Below are positions 26,109-39,199 of a stretch of 64,000 nucleotides of DNA, one piece after another (within the stretch, counting starts at the first letter, position 1; each line of letters begins with the position of its first letter). Both the position numbers and the translations under genes were made by a program. Under the pieces are notes generated by a model. It was not told the origin of the DNA, ran no database searches, and saw nothing but the letters and a program-made list of their open reading frames with translations. The stretch is from Epiperipatus broadwayi. Its lineage: Eukaryota > Onychophora > Udeonychophora > Euonychophora > Peripatidae. The stretch covers positions 62,001 to 126,000 of the forward strand of contig JAQFVV010013408.1 of NCBI GenBank assembly GCA_028023455.1, written 5' to 3'.

Positions 26109-27179
26109 TTTGAGTAACCCATCTCCACTCCTGAACCACAAATGTTCATATCAATGACAGCAATATGTTTGGTCCTAGGGTACCATGGATTTGTTGCAAG
26201 AACCTGTGAAGAATTACCCATCCACAAGGTGGATTTGTTAGTAGTATTTTCCCTGTGCTATAGTACATATTGATGGTCTAAAGCAGCCAGTTCTTTCCCA
26301 CATATCAGTTAAATATTCAGCATTGGTCTGAAACTGCATCTTGGCTACTAGGTTAAATCAACATCAGTTTCAGCCTATTTACACATTCACATTTTAGATA
26401 GACATATATACATTTGTATAATACTGTAATGAATAATCTATTTGGGATTAGTAAGATTAGTTATAAAATAGTAAACTTCAATGTCAAGATAGGATTTGGC
26501 ATATCGATTACAGGCATAATTTAAGTGACCACATATTCCTTACACACACATTTTTCTTAGTATGTAAATATGAGGTTTCCATAGTAAGTTAGTCTCATCC
26601 ACCCACATATTTGAAACTATGTTACTGTTTATTTTTTGTCTTTATTAATTAATAAATATATTTAAAATCACACTGGTTTCATATGCATTTCTTGTAGTCT
26701 AATTCCAATCCAATTAAATCTTATTTAGTATATTATGAATAAGTGATATGATGATGTGAAGTTATAAATTTTATCTTCCATCATCATGCTATCACTCTAT
26801 TTTAATTCTTTTAGTTATCTTATGTTTAATCAGCCCCTGTGTCTCATCTTTTTCCCTATGTTATACCAGCTGCAAAGAAATTGAGACCGAATGTAACCTC
26901 AGAGATGCCATTTATAAGTAAGTTACAGAGTACTGGCAAGTGAGCTTAAGCTTGGTCAGATTCAAGATCTCACCATCTCACTTCAGTCAGCTTTGGTATA
27001 TTTGCCTGTATTCGATTTTGTTGCATGAATGTACAAATCTGACTGTTATATAGATTGTTTTCCTGATTATGGATGCCCAAGCATGGAGTTATGATTATTT
27101 CTCTGACACCAAACAGATTATACATATTTCTCTTCAAAATTTATGTGTTGGTGTAATAATTATATATATATATATATAT
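26109..27179 (+). mobile_element. Element 2 leader, first part
   Basis: Non-coding internal sequence between the left LTR and the inserted solo LTR. I could not recognise a primer binding site directly after the LTR end. Confidence 0.45.
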
Positions 27180-29789
27180 TGAAGCAGTCGGATCTGAGTT
27201 CGATCCTAGCTTCATGTTATTTACCCTAATACTAACCTTAAATTTCCGATGCAATGGGGCTTTATACGTTCAATCCACGCTAATTTCCATAATGAATAAC
27301 TTATTTCAAATGCGTAGTAAAATTAATTAGTTTAGTTTAAATTTGATCAATTCTCTAAATAAATTCATGATAAAATATTCATGAATTTATATATATTAAA
27401 TTGCGTGGATTGTGCGTATATATATATTTGTAAATATTAAATATATATAATTGTTCGAAAGTTTCATTGCGTCGGGAATACTTTTTTTTTTTCACCTTTA
27501 AATAATTTGTAAAGTTTCGGTGATTAAAAGCTACATTCCTTCGATAAGCTTTAAAATTCTTAAAAACAATAGTAAAGCTTTATGAATTGGAAAAAGATAA
27601 GGATTCATTTTCTAATTAAATCATTTTCAGATTTTAAGAATTCATTTTCAATTAGAGAAGGAATTCAAGCTAATTAGTTTGAAAGCCTTATCGAGGGAAT
27701 GTATTTGAAAACAACTAATTATAAAAAAAAACACATTGATAATAAAATGAGCGCTAGCCGGAGGCATCAGTGAACAGTATATATAGCCCTGAAAAGTCAG
27801 GAAAGGAAGGCTAGCTTTGTTGTAGAGTAGTGCAGTGAACTCTGTGCATATTAATTTGTATTTCATCATGATAGAGGGCTAGAACATCAGGAATCTGGCT
27901 ACGGTTCCTAAAGTCCCGAGAAATCTTCAATGGAGCTGCTGAACCTTTTTCCAGACTGATCATTCTGCTAAAATTATGAAAGCTACTAAAATACTGTTCC
28001 AGTAGTCAACCAATGATGCCTACATTTTCAACAACTTGGAGGTGCAACTTAAGGACCAGCGGAAGGGGTAATATATTTCTATAATGAACGTTAAACTTTC
28101 TGGTCAGTTCGAACTTTATTTTACTCTCCTCCTATTTAAGAGCTCTTTATTCTTCAATGTAAAAATATTTATAAAATGCTACTGTAAATCTATAGCATAA
28201 TTCTTTCAATCTCTAGTCTTTAAACTTTTTATTTTCTTACCTGGCTGTTCATTTAATATATATATTTGTATGCTTTATTAATGTCGTTTATTTAAAATTA
28301 TATGCCAATAATCTTTCAACTCGATGAGCTCCCCCGTTCTATTTGCCTCACGCAAATATTATAATATTAATTTCAAATAGTAATTCTCACCCATTAGAAC
28401 TAAATTTATAAGTTCTATCAATCGTCGAGTCGAAAGAAAATATTACATGTTTATGATTTTTATAATTGGCTAATAATAAACTATTAGCTCCGTTTTTCAC
28501 CTATGTCCCCAGCTCCTAAGTTACAAGTGTTTATATATATTCATATAATGTTAAAATGGTATTTTCTTGCTTCACTAATGTTGATTTATTTATCCATATA
28601 TATATTTAAAATGTTTTTGCAAAAGGGTCGATAAAGGGTTAAATATATTTTAATTCAACTTTTGTTAGTTTGTATTAATATTCAGGAAGTGCACGATAAT
28701 TAGGGCATAATTAATATAGTTTATAAATGTTTTAAAATAGTTCGATAAAAGCTCGTTTGACTTTAATTAATTGGTCAAGTCATCACATAGAGCATTCTAC
28801 ATGGGTTTCATTTTTCAACGATGACTATCAAGTCATCATCATCGAACATTGCTGATGCAGGACAATCTTCCGCTCCATTAGGCTGGTCGGTGATCATATT
28901 CTCTTATTTAAATTTCTCAAGGAAGAAGGTACTTCCTTTCATAGTCATTAGTCAAAGGGCGTAAGACTTGTTAGATGCAAGCTGCCATAGGACTTCGATC
29001 ATCGACTAGCGATCGTATTTTAATTTTCCTCTCTGTCTCGTAAGCCGTCAGTACCGTTGCATCTTTGTTCCGGTAAAACCCTCTCCATGCTCGTAATTCA
29101 TGATGAAGTGATTTAAATTAAAGTCGAACAAATTCTCAAATATATTATTAATTAAATAAGTTTCAAATCAATTTTAAAGTTATGCCTTAAAATTACGTTT
29201 TGCTCTTCATGAATAGATTCCCGAATGTGAAATATAAATCTCACATTCCACCGTAATAAAATTAGAGCAATCATTTCTGTTCTAAATGAGTACCTTTATC
29301 TGCCTTTATATTTCTCATTGGGGGCATAGACATAGAATTCCATGCTGTGTGATACTTGTTGGCATATGATAAGGACCGCCACTTTTATTATAATTGTAAG
29401 ATATCTTAAAGACTAGAGGTAATTAATGCATTCTTTATTTTATGAAACAAAACAAATTATTTTTATTAAATATTTTCTAACATACTTGGTTTTCTTAGTT
29501 CATTATTCTTTTTATAATTATTTAAATGTTAATACCCGCTGTCTGTGTTGGCAACCCGAACATACATATGATTCAATTTATAAAATTATTCAAAGTATAT
29601 AAATTCTTAGATATTAGTGTTACTCAGGAGTCTCTAGTCCTCACCAACCATTGAGCTAGTTCTTGGCGCATAGCACTATGCCGTCGATTTCTGCTATCTG
29701 AGCTGTTGAGTTGGGTTTGAATTCAGTTTTGGTTCAGCTGAGTTTGAATCCGATTTGACTTGCGGTGGTGGTGGGTTTCGACCGGTACA
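27180..29789 (+). mobile_element. Solo LTR of the element-1 family (copy C, 2610 bp)
   Basis: Colinear with LTRs A and B from TGAAGCAGTCGG to ACCGGTACA, but with many small indels and substitutions. It has only one copy of the 63-bp unit that is duplicated in A and B. TATATATAGCCC (near 27777) marks the likely TATA box, clearer than in A and B. It is flanked by ATAT on both sides, compatible with a short target-site duplication in a TA run. No internal region or partner follows, so it is a solo LTR nested inside element 2. Confidence 0.85.
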
Positions 29790-31680
29790 ATATATATATA
29801 TTATTTGTTTCTCCATTATGGGCACCAATCATGGGGCATCAATTGAATTATTGCCATGACCCTGAATTAACAGTACATTACATGAATTAGGTATATGTAC
29901 ATGTATGATTTTTTACCCTGAGTATGGAAAACCAAGTGTGAGACTCTGACTACCTCCATGACCTTGAGCAGGATTGTAAGTCAAAATATGTTGACACAAT
30001 AAATTATTATATATGTAAATTTTTTTTCTTAGGATGCCCAGTCATTGGACAAAGTATTATTATATCCACATCCATTGTAAAATATTATATGGGATGCTTC
30101 CCAATATATGTCATTTTCCATTTGCTTATATTAGAATAAGACACAAAATACATGGTCTATATTATCCAGCCTCACAACTTGCAGAAAATTATAATTATAT
30201 GTATATCCTATTAGACATATATATAAATTGTTTTAAAAATTTCACAAGATTCTAGATTTTCTTTTTGTAACTTGGCGTGCAAATGTTTGGAAGTATAGAT
30301 ATACAGTGGTGGTGCCAAAACAGTGTACATGATTATCATCCATTTGCAAGTGCATGTTGAAAAATAGGGGGGATATTATTTTCCTAAAAGTATTATGTAT
30401 AGACTTTCCTGATCTGGTGTCCGAGGGTTACTTGTTCAGGCTATGAGTCATCCTCACATAAATTTGTCATTGGGAGTAGAGATGAGGATTTTAAATAAAA
30501 AAGAGATTGGAAGCAAAAAATAAAACTAGTGAGGCAAGGATTGTTTATTTAGAAAGATACTCTAATGTAACCAAAACCAGCATAAAATTAAAAAAAAAAA
30601 CCAATGGTACAATCATGAACTCTTAAGTTTCCTTTTAGAAAGAAAAACAGCTCGAATGAAGAAGGAATGAAGGCACATTGAGTAATATTAATTTTATTAC
30701 TATCTTTTATTTTATCATTAAAATTTTATATTATATTTAAAATGCTGGGCAGGTGTCTTGGAACAAAATAATGCAACAAATCTGGGCAGAGCTTTATGTA
30801 ATAGGTGAGAGAAGAACACTAGTCAGAGGGAGAAGAAATAAAAATAGGTAGGCTGAAAGCTTGGAAGGCAGTGGAGTAAAGCATTTTCCTGGTGGGGAGA
30901 GTGACAAATAGCCATATTACAGAATTGTTTATGACAATTTATCAAAGCAAAGAGAACATAACAGGATGGCTTAAAAACCAAGAATGGATAGTAGGGGGAG
31001 TGAATGGAGAAGAACAAATGGAAGGAAAGATAAAAGATCACTGGGAAAAGGGAAAATAGTCCATGGAAAGCCCAGTGACTCTAAAGAAATTATCTAGAGT
31101 AGCTAGAGAAGGGAAGCCAAAAAGGGAGGTGAAGTGTAAAGAGATAACATTGAGATCCAGGAGAGAAAACCTCTAAAAGAGGTGGTCACCAAGATTAAGG
31201 AGGATGCGAATAGTAAACTAGGTGAACAGAAGGATATGATCGAGAATTTGTAAGAATCATAAGGGGAGATAAGAGATTGAGTTGTATAAAATGAAAACTT
31301 GGCACATGGCAATAAGGTAGCCACCTGGGAAAGGACTGAGGTGATCCATCACACAAGTGAGTTGAAGGAGAGGATGAAAGTGAAAGGGGGAGAGGAGACA
31401 TTTAGGGTAATATTTTAGTTACCATAGGGCAGATTGGGATAGAAAAAACTACCACTGCAAATCTTAAGTTAGGCACCATAAGTAGCCAAGATGAGGTTGA
31501 TTCCTTAAGTTAGAACTCTCTCCAGAATTAGTGGGACAGACAGCCACATGCAGAGTCTCCAGGCTATGGATGATAAGAAAATCGCCTTACCAGAAAATTA
31601 TACCCAAAAGTGGAGGAAAACACTGAAGTTTCAGATCTAAGGGAACAATCATAGTCCAGGACCAATCCTCAGTTGCATCT
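29790..31680 (+). mobile_element. Element 2 leader, second part
   Basis: Non-coding continuation of element 2. From about 30780 to 31420 the plus strand is purine-rich, which creates minus-strand open frames with no domain. This may be the degenerate N-terminal gag region, but no confident protein is readable. Confidence 0.4.
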
Positions 31681-31684
31681 AGTG

Positions 31685-32285
31685 AAATTTATGCAGGTTA
31701 AAGGCATTAAAAGAGACATTGGAGAGAACCCTAAAACACATATAGAGAGAACCCTAAAACACATATAGAGAGCTTGAGAGAGTTGTCTAGATTTCAGAGT
31801 ATCAATTCAGTGGACCAAGTCACTTTCATGATGCACTCTCTGCAGGACTATGCTAAGCCATGGTGGGAGTGTTGCACTAAAAAGCCTTTTATACTTGAGT
31901 AGTATAGCTTAGCCCTTATCAAGATGTTTTGTAGCAAAGAGAACAGTATAGGATTTACCATGCTATCCTCTGGAAGTTGTATGGTTTGGAAATTAAGGAC
32001 ATGCATACACAATTCTTTTTGAGGCAGGTCACTCTAGTCATTGATTGCATTCCAATTTACAGATATGCAGATTGTGTAATCCAGCAAAATATGCCATGAC
32101 ATATGCAGCAATTGATGGTTGGGTATAGGATACATATCATAGAAAAGATGGCTGAGTTCCTGACTACAATTGGTTTCACTCCTCTTTCAAGAGACCCAGA
32201 AAGAGAGCTTAGAGTTGAACATGCAACATGCCAAGCCCTTACTACCTATAACTGCCTACAGTCTAAACTCAAGAGGCCATATTAG
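31685..32285 (+). pseudogene. Element 2 gag remnant
   Basis: A Ty3/Gypsy capsid is readable over several frames. A GENPKTHIERTLKHI segment (near 31710) contains a 22-bp direct duplication at about 31728-31770. An RFQSINSVDQVTFMMHSLQD segment and the diagnostic YAKPWWECCTKK block (near 31850-31885) follow, then RQVTLVIDCIPIYRYAD. A C-terminal STIGFTPLSR-like block lies in the frame 32103-32285. There are several stops, so it is not functional. Confidence 0.75.
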
Positions 32286-32399
32286 AGTGAATTATCAATA
32301 AACTGCAGGGGACCCTGTTAGTTAGTTCCTCCTACTAGTGTCCCATTAATCTAGCAGGAAATGAAATATCTATAAAATACCCTATGTCCTCAGTAATGG

Positions 32400-33160
32400 A
32401 AGCAGACAAATCAAATCAATAGATTGGATCATACCCCATGGTCTGGATCAATATTGGAGTTATAGAGGTATGTACTTTGATGAATACTGATAGTCATGTA
32501 TCTTTTGTGTCCAAAGAATGGCTGATGCAATTAGAAGAACAGGGAGCTGCATCAAAATTACCAGTAAAACTGTCCAAATGATCCTGCAAAATGTCTGGAA
32601 AGCAAAGATTTATAGATACCAGGTTTAGTTGGAACTTGAGTGGGGCCAAATGATTCTCAGCCACCCTATTTTGATCATATTCAAGTTAATACAGGATCTA
32701 GTAATTGGGAATGATTTTCTGAGTCAACATGGATGCCTAATTGATTATAGTAAAAATATGGTCTCACTTTGCCAGGAACAGATCAAGTTTGGAGGAGCTG
32801 CCTCTCACCCTGTGCCATTTTCTTGTAAAAACACCAACCCTTGGGAGGAAAGTAACATGGAAAAGGAAAGAGTTATACATTCTGCCCAATCCACTATGAG
32901 TGATAAGAATAGAGATAGAAAGAAGGGAAAGTACTTATGTGCTTTCCATGTGGGCAGTCAAGTAAGGAATCCAATCACACAGCCCCAACAAGAGATGAAG
33001 AGCTGGATTTGTTTTACATTCTATAGTAACCCATATCTTGGTGAACTGAATTCAGAGGGTGATGAGTACAGGTTAAACAATGAAATACCTTCATTGGGCA
33101 TAAGTATACCTGTAAGCTTGAAGTGTTCAAGGATCAGCCCTCATTCTCACCTGGTTTAGG
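32400..33160 (+). pseudogene. Element 2 aspartic protease remnant
   Basis: Around 32455-32520 the plus strand reads GVIEVCTLMNTDSHVSFVS, a retroviral-type aspartic protease active-site region with the usual DTG altered to NTD. About 70 codons later LVIGNDFLSQHGCLIDYS (near 32700-32750) matches the conserved C-terminal flap and helix segment of Gypsy proteases. The open frame 32629-33159 continues into a charged linker and ends before any RT, so RT, RNase H and integrase are absent. Confidence 0.75.
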
Positions 33161-33625
33161 TTATAAGGAATATGATTTGATGCCAGAAGAGCACATTTCA
33201 ATCCCAGTAGTTTGGAATCAATTATCAATCAACCCACAGATCTCACTTAAATGTTGATCTTAGGTCATTAATGGATCTGCCCCTTTCAACATTTACATCA
33301 ATCCATAGTAAAACTAACCCTCTAATACAGTATTAACTATAACAAATGTCCATTCGGATATTAAAAATTTTGTTTATCACCTTAAGTTTGTAGATATAGA
33401 ACTAACCATATCTGTTTGTGTGAATTTTATCATGTTGAGAGTAATTAGTGTGTAATTGTAACAACAGACTAAATGAGATAAATGTAACAGTCCCTGGTTT
33501 ATCAAATCATGTAGGTAGTCATTAAATTTGCCTTCTTTAAGGGTTTAAGCTCATGACTGTATCTATATTTAAAATTATAAGTGAAGTCATTTTTTTATTG
33601 TTTTATTGTAGTAAGTTTGGGGATA
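33161..33625 (+). mobile_element. Element 2 3' internal part and polypurine tract
   Basis: No coding signal. AGTTTGGGGATA lies immediately before the TG of the right LTR and is the probable polypurine tract. Confidence 0.5.
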
Positions 33626-35281
33626 TGAAATGGTAGGTTTTGATATCCTACTATTTCACTTAAACTTTTGTTGCTAGTTCTATCTGTGCTGAATTTAAAC
33701 ACATGTAGAATACCTAAATGAGGCACTAACATGGCTATATGCATCACTATATATATATATATATATGAACAGACACTGGTAATATCAATTATATTAAAAT
33801 ATTACAGCAGATAGAATTTTGATTTTGAAATAAAAATATTTATACCATAAATTTAATTATATGAAAGGTCAATTTATTATTTTGTTTATAGTAAATTCAT
33901 ATGTATATGTATGATCCATTCTATATGGTGATACATATATAAAATGGCATGATTTAGATTTCATTAAAAAGTTTTAGTGCTTCTAAATTTTAAATAAAAT
34001 GATCATAAACAAATTAGCATTAAGCCACCACACCTGTGGGAAAATAAATTTAAAATTAGTAAAATTTTAAAATAATTTGTTTACAATAAAATGTTTGTGT
34101 AAGTAAAGTCAATAGACCAGCACTATTTGAACTCCTGTTGGGATTTGGATACCTGGCTGAAAATTTGAACAAATGTTTAAATCAATTTTAAAAATCTAAA
34201 ACCTACAAGTGCTAATGGGTTCTTGGGTGATAAATAAGTTGTCAGCAAGCAAGTGGCCTGAGATGAGAATTGTATAAATAGACAATATTTTGAACTGAAA
34301 ATACACACACCAATTTTTGAAATAGAAATACCAGAATCGATGGCGGTTGGAATTTTGAAATGTCTAGCTAAGGAAGGCAACATTTTGCTGCCTCTCTGTG
34401 GGGAGATGGCAAGTCTACTGCCATCCTATGTGCCTGACAATGTGACCACCTCATGAATGGAAATTCTCCAGCAACAGCCTGCCACCAAGAAGAAGACATC
34501 AGAAACCTGTCCAGAAAAGAATGTCACCACACCTAAAGTCTAAAGTGCCTACATCACCAGTTTCAATGGAGAAATCAGTAATATCATTCCAGAACACCAC
34601 AGAGCTCTAAATGAATTTTAATTTTTAAACTCTTAATATTTAAAAGCTAACTATATATAAGAAATAACTGAACATTCAAACTAATGCTAATTCTAAACTG
34701 TATCTTAAATTAATTGATTTTTTATATATGTAAAACTTGTCTACGTATACTCATAATTCCTACTTTATTTAAATCAAATCAATGTATTCATCTAATTCTT
34801 AGTTCTCTCACTGCGGTTACGCCTATATTTTTATTCTATATTATTTTCAAAATGTATTATATATATACTATTGTATGCCAATGCTTCAAAACAGCGAGCA
34901 CTCTGAATTCAGCAAACTTTAGCAAAGATATTTTAAATATCTTCATTTAATTATCTTTTAAATAATGCCATCAATTAAGTAGCATGTTGTTTCAAAATCC
35001 CATATTTACCAAATAATGATGAACCACCATGCACTTGTTGTTATTGATTATTTGTTTATTATATAAATGCATAGTGTGACTTGCTTTTAAGATTTGATTT
35101 ATGATTTTAAATATTTATTGTAATAAGCTAACAGGCTAGCCTTATGGACAATTATAAAGTATATTTATTAATCTATTATTAAACTCCTCTAAATATAGTT
35201 TTCTCACCTTAATTAATTATTAAAGATGTAGATTAAAGCATATTAAACAAGATTGATAATTTATTTACCCTCTAATTGGCA
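33626..35281 (+). mobile_element. Element 2 right LTR (1656 bp)
   Basis: Direct repeat of 24439-26108. It starts with a clear hairpin: TGAAATGGTAGG pairs with CCTACTATTTCA (11 of 12). It ends TTGGCA. Flanking bases do not give an obvious target-site duplication with the left LTR, so the ends may have been altered. Confidence 0.8.
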
Positions 35282-35855
35282 TAAGTATAACACTATTTTA
35301 AAAATTGACCTCTATTAGTTAAACCAGTAGACACTATCTGTTTAAGCACATTTAACTTTAAATACATGTTGTATTGTTTATTGCATTGTGGGTGTTTATT
35401 AAGTACAATGTACATGATGTTTTGCTTCATCTTTTTAAATTGGATTATGATTTATTCGTTTCTTTCTTGGCGATTTTGATTTCATTTAAAAAATGAATGG
35501 TGTCAACACATTTAAGTTAAAAAAGATTAGGACAGAAAACCATTTGATTACTTTTACTTTAGATTTGTAAAAACTTACTTCAAAGGGTTATATAATATTT
35601 TACTGAGTTTACTCTCTAATTTTATTGGAATCATTTGATAACTTTATAGAATATGATAACACAGTATACCCATACCACTTTATTTGACTTAAAATATCAT
35701 AATTTATTGCTTCTAATCAGCGTTCAATTGTAAATTGAATCCTAATATAATATAATATTTATTTATTTTACCTTTAGTTTACAGTAAATTTTTATTAGTA
35801 CAGATTTTAGCAACAAAAAAAATATTGAAGAAAATTATGATATATAAATAGTTCG
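35282..35855. other. AT-rich DNA, perhaps hAT interior
   Basis: Non-coding, AT-rich. It could be the body of the hAT element whose terminus is at 35856-35923, but I could not find the other end. Confidence 0.35.
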
Positions 35856-35923
35856 TGTGCCAGTAAAAAATTCAAACGTGCCATCTCTGGCATGTGTGCC
35901 ATAGGTTTACCATCACTGCTTTA
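35856..35923 (-). mobile_element. hAT-type transposon terminus
   Basis: The minus strand reads CAGTGATGGTAAACCTATGG, then GCACACATGCCAGAGATGGC and CGTTTGAATTTTTTACTGGC. This is the characteristic terminal region of a widespread hAT family, which begins CAGTGATGGC-AACCTATGGC. The terminus faces right. The 8 bp after it are CTTTAGAT. The partner terminus with that duplication was not found, so this is probably a truncated copy. Confidence 0.65.
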
Positions 35924-36189
35924 GATGGTAAATGGTTATTGAGGCAATACTGAATATGTGAATACTGTATTGTTTATTTTACAATTGCTTTTTGAAATAT
36001 TTGATGTTGACATGGGTATGATCACATGACATCTATACTATCATAATTAAATATTAACCAATGCAAATATTAGTAATATGAAGGAGAAAGTAAAAAAAAT
36101 CGATAAAGGTAAGAAAAAAGCTAATTATATAGGATTTCTGGTAGAAAGAAAGTAAATTCAATATAGATTTTTATTATAAGATGAGAGGA

Positions 36190-36535
36190 TTTGAACACAG
36201 ACTTTAAAGCAACCTTCAGCTATCCACACCATCTTATATAACTGACATACATGACCACTTACATGTGAAAAAAAAAGATATTCAATATACTTATTTCATG
36301 CTGAACCAATACTCACCAGTTGGTTTAGATCATCATCTCCCACACACATATGTAATCGGTGCTCAGATTATGTTAAGATTCAGCTATCCACATCATCTTA
36401 TATAACTGATACACATGACCACATACATGTAAAAAAGATAAATGATTTTCAATATACTTATTTCATTGTTGGTTTACGTCATCATCTCCCACACACATAT
36501 AAAATCAGTGCTCAGTTTATATTAGGGTAGCAAAT
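36190..36535 (-). repeat. Tandem pair of hammerhead-family repeats
   Basis: Two diverged units (about 36214-36377 and 36378-36530) share CAGCTATCCACA, CTTATATAACTGA and CATCATCTCCCACACACATA blocks. On the minus strand the first unit carries a decayed hammerhead fold (36282-36324) and, further along, a TGTTCAAATCC B-box-like site near 36190. The second unit has lost the ribozyme core by deletion. The family recurs at 40.0 kb. Confidence 0.6.
36282..36324 (-). ncRNA. Decayed hammerhead ribozyme
   Basis: Minus-strand order: helix I strand ACCAA, core CTGGTGA (expected CTGANGA, so the essential A6 is changed), stem II arms GTAT and GCAT, GAAA, then a short AT-rich helix III and TA before TTGAA. 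All segments are in hammerhead order and align with 40017-40060. Probably inactive. Confidence 0.5.
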
Positions 36536-37930
36536 CTTCAAAAGTTAATGGGCAGGCTTTAATCTTCTCTACTCTCCAACTCTTCAGCCATCTGTATCAT
36601 TGAAAATCTGATGGTGGAATACTCATAGCTCTTGTTGATGCCAATATTATTGTCATATCCATGTTGACTTTAAGTCAATGGAATGGATAGCTAAAAGGAG
36701 TTTAAGTATGTGTTCAAATCTCCTTTAAGTAAATCTAAAGTTCAGTTTATGCTTGTATTCAAATATAAGATGAGATATATTATTATATAAATAAAATATT
36801 ACATGAGATTTAATTAAAAACGTCATTTAATAGAATGACAGTTTAACGTCATTTATGTTTGAGTGTCATCAACTCATTAGCATAATAGTTCTGTTAGTAA
36901 GTTTTGTTCTGACTATAATCCATGAAAAAGTATTTTCTGAAAGATCATAAAATTATTTTTGATAAATTAAATAATTATAGAAATAAATGTTTGACTTAAA
37001 TAATAATTAAATCTCGTTTTGAAAGACTTTAATTTCAAATTATTTTAAAGGTTTTAAAGCAAATTCGAAATAAATTTAAGTAACATTAAATTGCGACTAT
37101 TTTTACTTTTAAAATCAGAAAGAGACAACTATGTTTATATTAAAAGGATACATTATTTTATTGAAAATGTAATCAAACTGTATTTAACTAATAATTAGCA
37201 ATTATTATAATTGCAACAACTTTATTTAAATTGTAAAAAAAAATACTTACTAAAGAAAAATCTTTAATTTTAATTTTCAATTATTTTGTTTTATTATCTA
37301 GCTCGCCACTTGTATTTGCATATGTCGATTATCAAAAAGAAAAAAAGATATTTATTATCAATTTATTGTAACATATGGTTTAGATCGCTTCTAGAAATAT
37401 TTAACTTTTAACTAATTAAAAATAAAAACCTTACTAATTTGTCGAATAATTTAATTTCTTATATTAAATTAAAAATTGGTCGGTAATAGCTAAAATCAAT
37501 TATGCTGGCGTATATTCCATTTAAATTAATTAAAATGAATTCGATTATATCACATTCCTGTAAGCGATTAGCTTTAAATATATTAACGGTTTATTATTAT
37601 TTAAAAACCTTCCTTTTAAAAGCAATTTTAAGCGATATCTGTTTGTATAATATTTTTTGTTGAAGATTTCTGAAATTGGAAGTAACTTTGCAAGAAAAAT
37701 AAAACTGTTGAATAGCAATTGAAAAAATGGAAGCGGAGTGCTTAATATAATTGAAATTACTGATTCTTTACTTAAGATATTTTTTGTTTGAATTGAAAAC
37801 TTATGATCATTTGAGTTTATTGATATCTCAACCATTTCAATTTTATATAAAAAATAAGCTATTGCGTTTACATGGGCAGTAATAAACAGAGACGCGTATA
37901 AATACGATTAAATATTCTATTAACGTATAC
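36536..37930. other. AT-rich DNA, nothing recognised
   Basis: The minus-strand open frame at 37545-37835 has no recognisable motif and the composition of its surroundings. Confidence 0.4.
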
Positions 37931-38055
37931 ATAACATATATTTCATGTGTCATAACATCGGCCGGGAAGCGAACCCGCTAACCCGGGGCAATTGCTCGTA
38001 AGGTGGTTGTGCTGACCTCTCGACCACCAACGCTTGACATATATAACATATATTT
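37931..38055 (-). mobile_element. tRNA-derived SINE with 13-bp target-site duplication
   Basis: The SINE body is 37944-38042 on the minus strand: GTTGGTGGTCGAGAGGTCAG (A-box region) and, about 45 nt later, GGGTTCGCTTCCC (B-box region). It resembles a tRNA with a long variable arm. The direct repeat ATAACATATATTT is present at 37931-37943 and 38043-38055. Two relatives are at 40.7 kb and 59.8 kb. Confidence 0.85.
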
Positions 38056-39190
38056 GCAATCTATACAATTGATATATCTTTGCCGGATACCATTGGATAG
38101 GAATAGCGACTAGTTGCCGTGCAACTATTGAAGAAAGGGACTTCAGACGCCCTTCTAGGTTTATCTAACAATTCTTGTTGTACTGTGATAACTTATCACG
38201 TGTGTAGGTACGATCACATTTCCATCTATACTGTGTTCAACTTGCTTTGTTAGAAACTTATGTTTCATTGTTTTAATTGTGGGCATACTGACGTTCAGGT
38301 CTAATAGTCATTTCTTGTTGTCTGACTTTACCTCCAAGTAGGCAGCTTATTTACAGTCAGATCCGCTTCTATAAAAGAAGCAATCACATTCACTCATTGT
38401 CATCACCTATTGGTCTGTTTCTGCTATTGAATATATTCTATCTATTTATGTATCAATTAGTCTGTAGCGATGAAAGCTCATTCTGATCAAGGTAAGATGG
38501 AATCTGAACAAGTCCATTAGTTGAAGATAAGTTAAGCTGCAACATTCCTCATCTTGGCTAAAATTAGTATTACCTTGGTAGACATCTGTGTCACTTCCTG
38601 GCTTCTTCAGTTCAGATTTCATTGGCATCAGTTTTAATGTTGTCATTTGTATATTTGTTATTCTCATTTATAAATCTGGTGTCTTTGAATCTTGTAGACT
38701 ATTTAATGCTGACTGGTGAACCTTACCTGGTCTCTTGTTTGTAATGTTGCTTTCCATCTACTATTTGAATAACTAATGTTTCCAATCATTTTAATTTGAT
38801 AACAGCTATTAGGGTCCATTTGATGAATCCCTTGAACATACAACATAGGACTTGAGCACATATCCACATTTTAGCACATTTGTTTTCATATCCTTGATGA
38901 TTTAGTCTAAGGACTGATGTTTCAAATCCAGTTTATTACTCACCATATTCAACTAGACTCTTTTTGATTTTATGTTTCACTTTAATTACAATAGAATCAA
39001 AATGATTGAACTGGTCATGTTTAAAAAATTGCTGAACTTATCAGTATACACAACAAGAGACAGATGAATTGGTTTTATTAGGCACATAAACTTTAACATT
39101 TGGGTCACCTTCAGATTCAATAATCACTCTATTGCTAGGATGCAGGCAATGATTATTTTTTTTATTAATGATAGCCCATGTATTTTTTGA
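38056..39190. other. Unassigned sequence, possibly old LTR or SINE
   Basis: Slightly less AT-rich than its surroundings. CTATAAAAGAAGC near 38370 could be a TATA box, but I found no LTR partner. No protein similarity was recognised. Confidence 0.3.
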
Positions 39191-39199
39191 GACAGTGGA

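Noticed and set aside
30823-31401. Minus-strand open frames with Ser, Pro and Phe
   Set aside because: They arise from a purine-rich plus strand inside element 2, without any domain.
37955-38040. Functional tRNA genes at 37.9, 40.7 and 59.8 kb
   Set aside because: A- and B-boxes are present, but the copies are diverged, have A-rich tails or target-site duplications, and form a family. They are SINEs.
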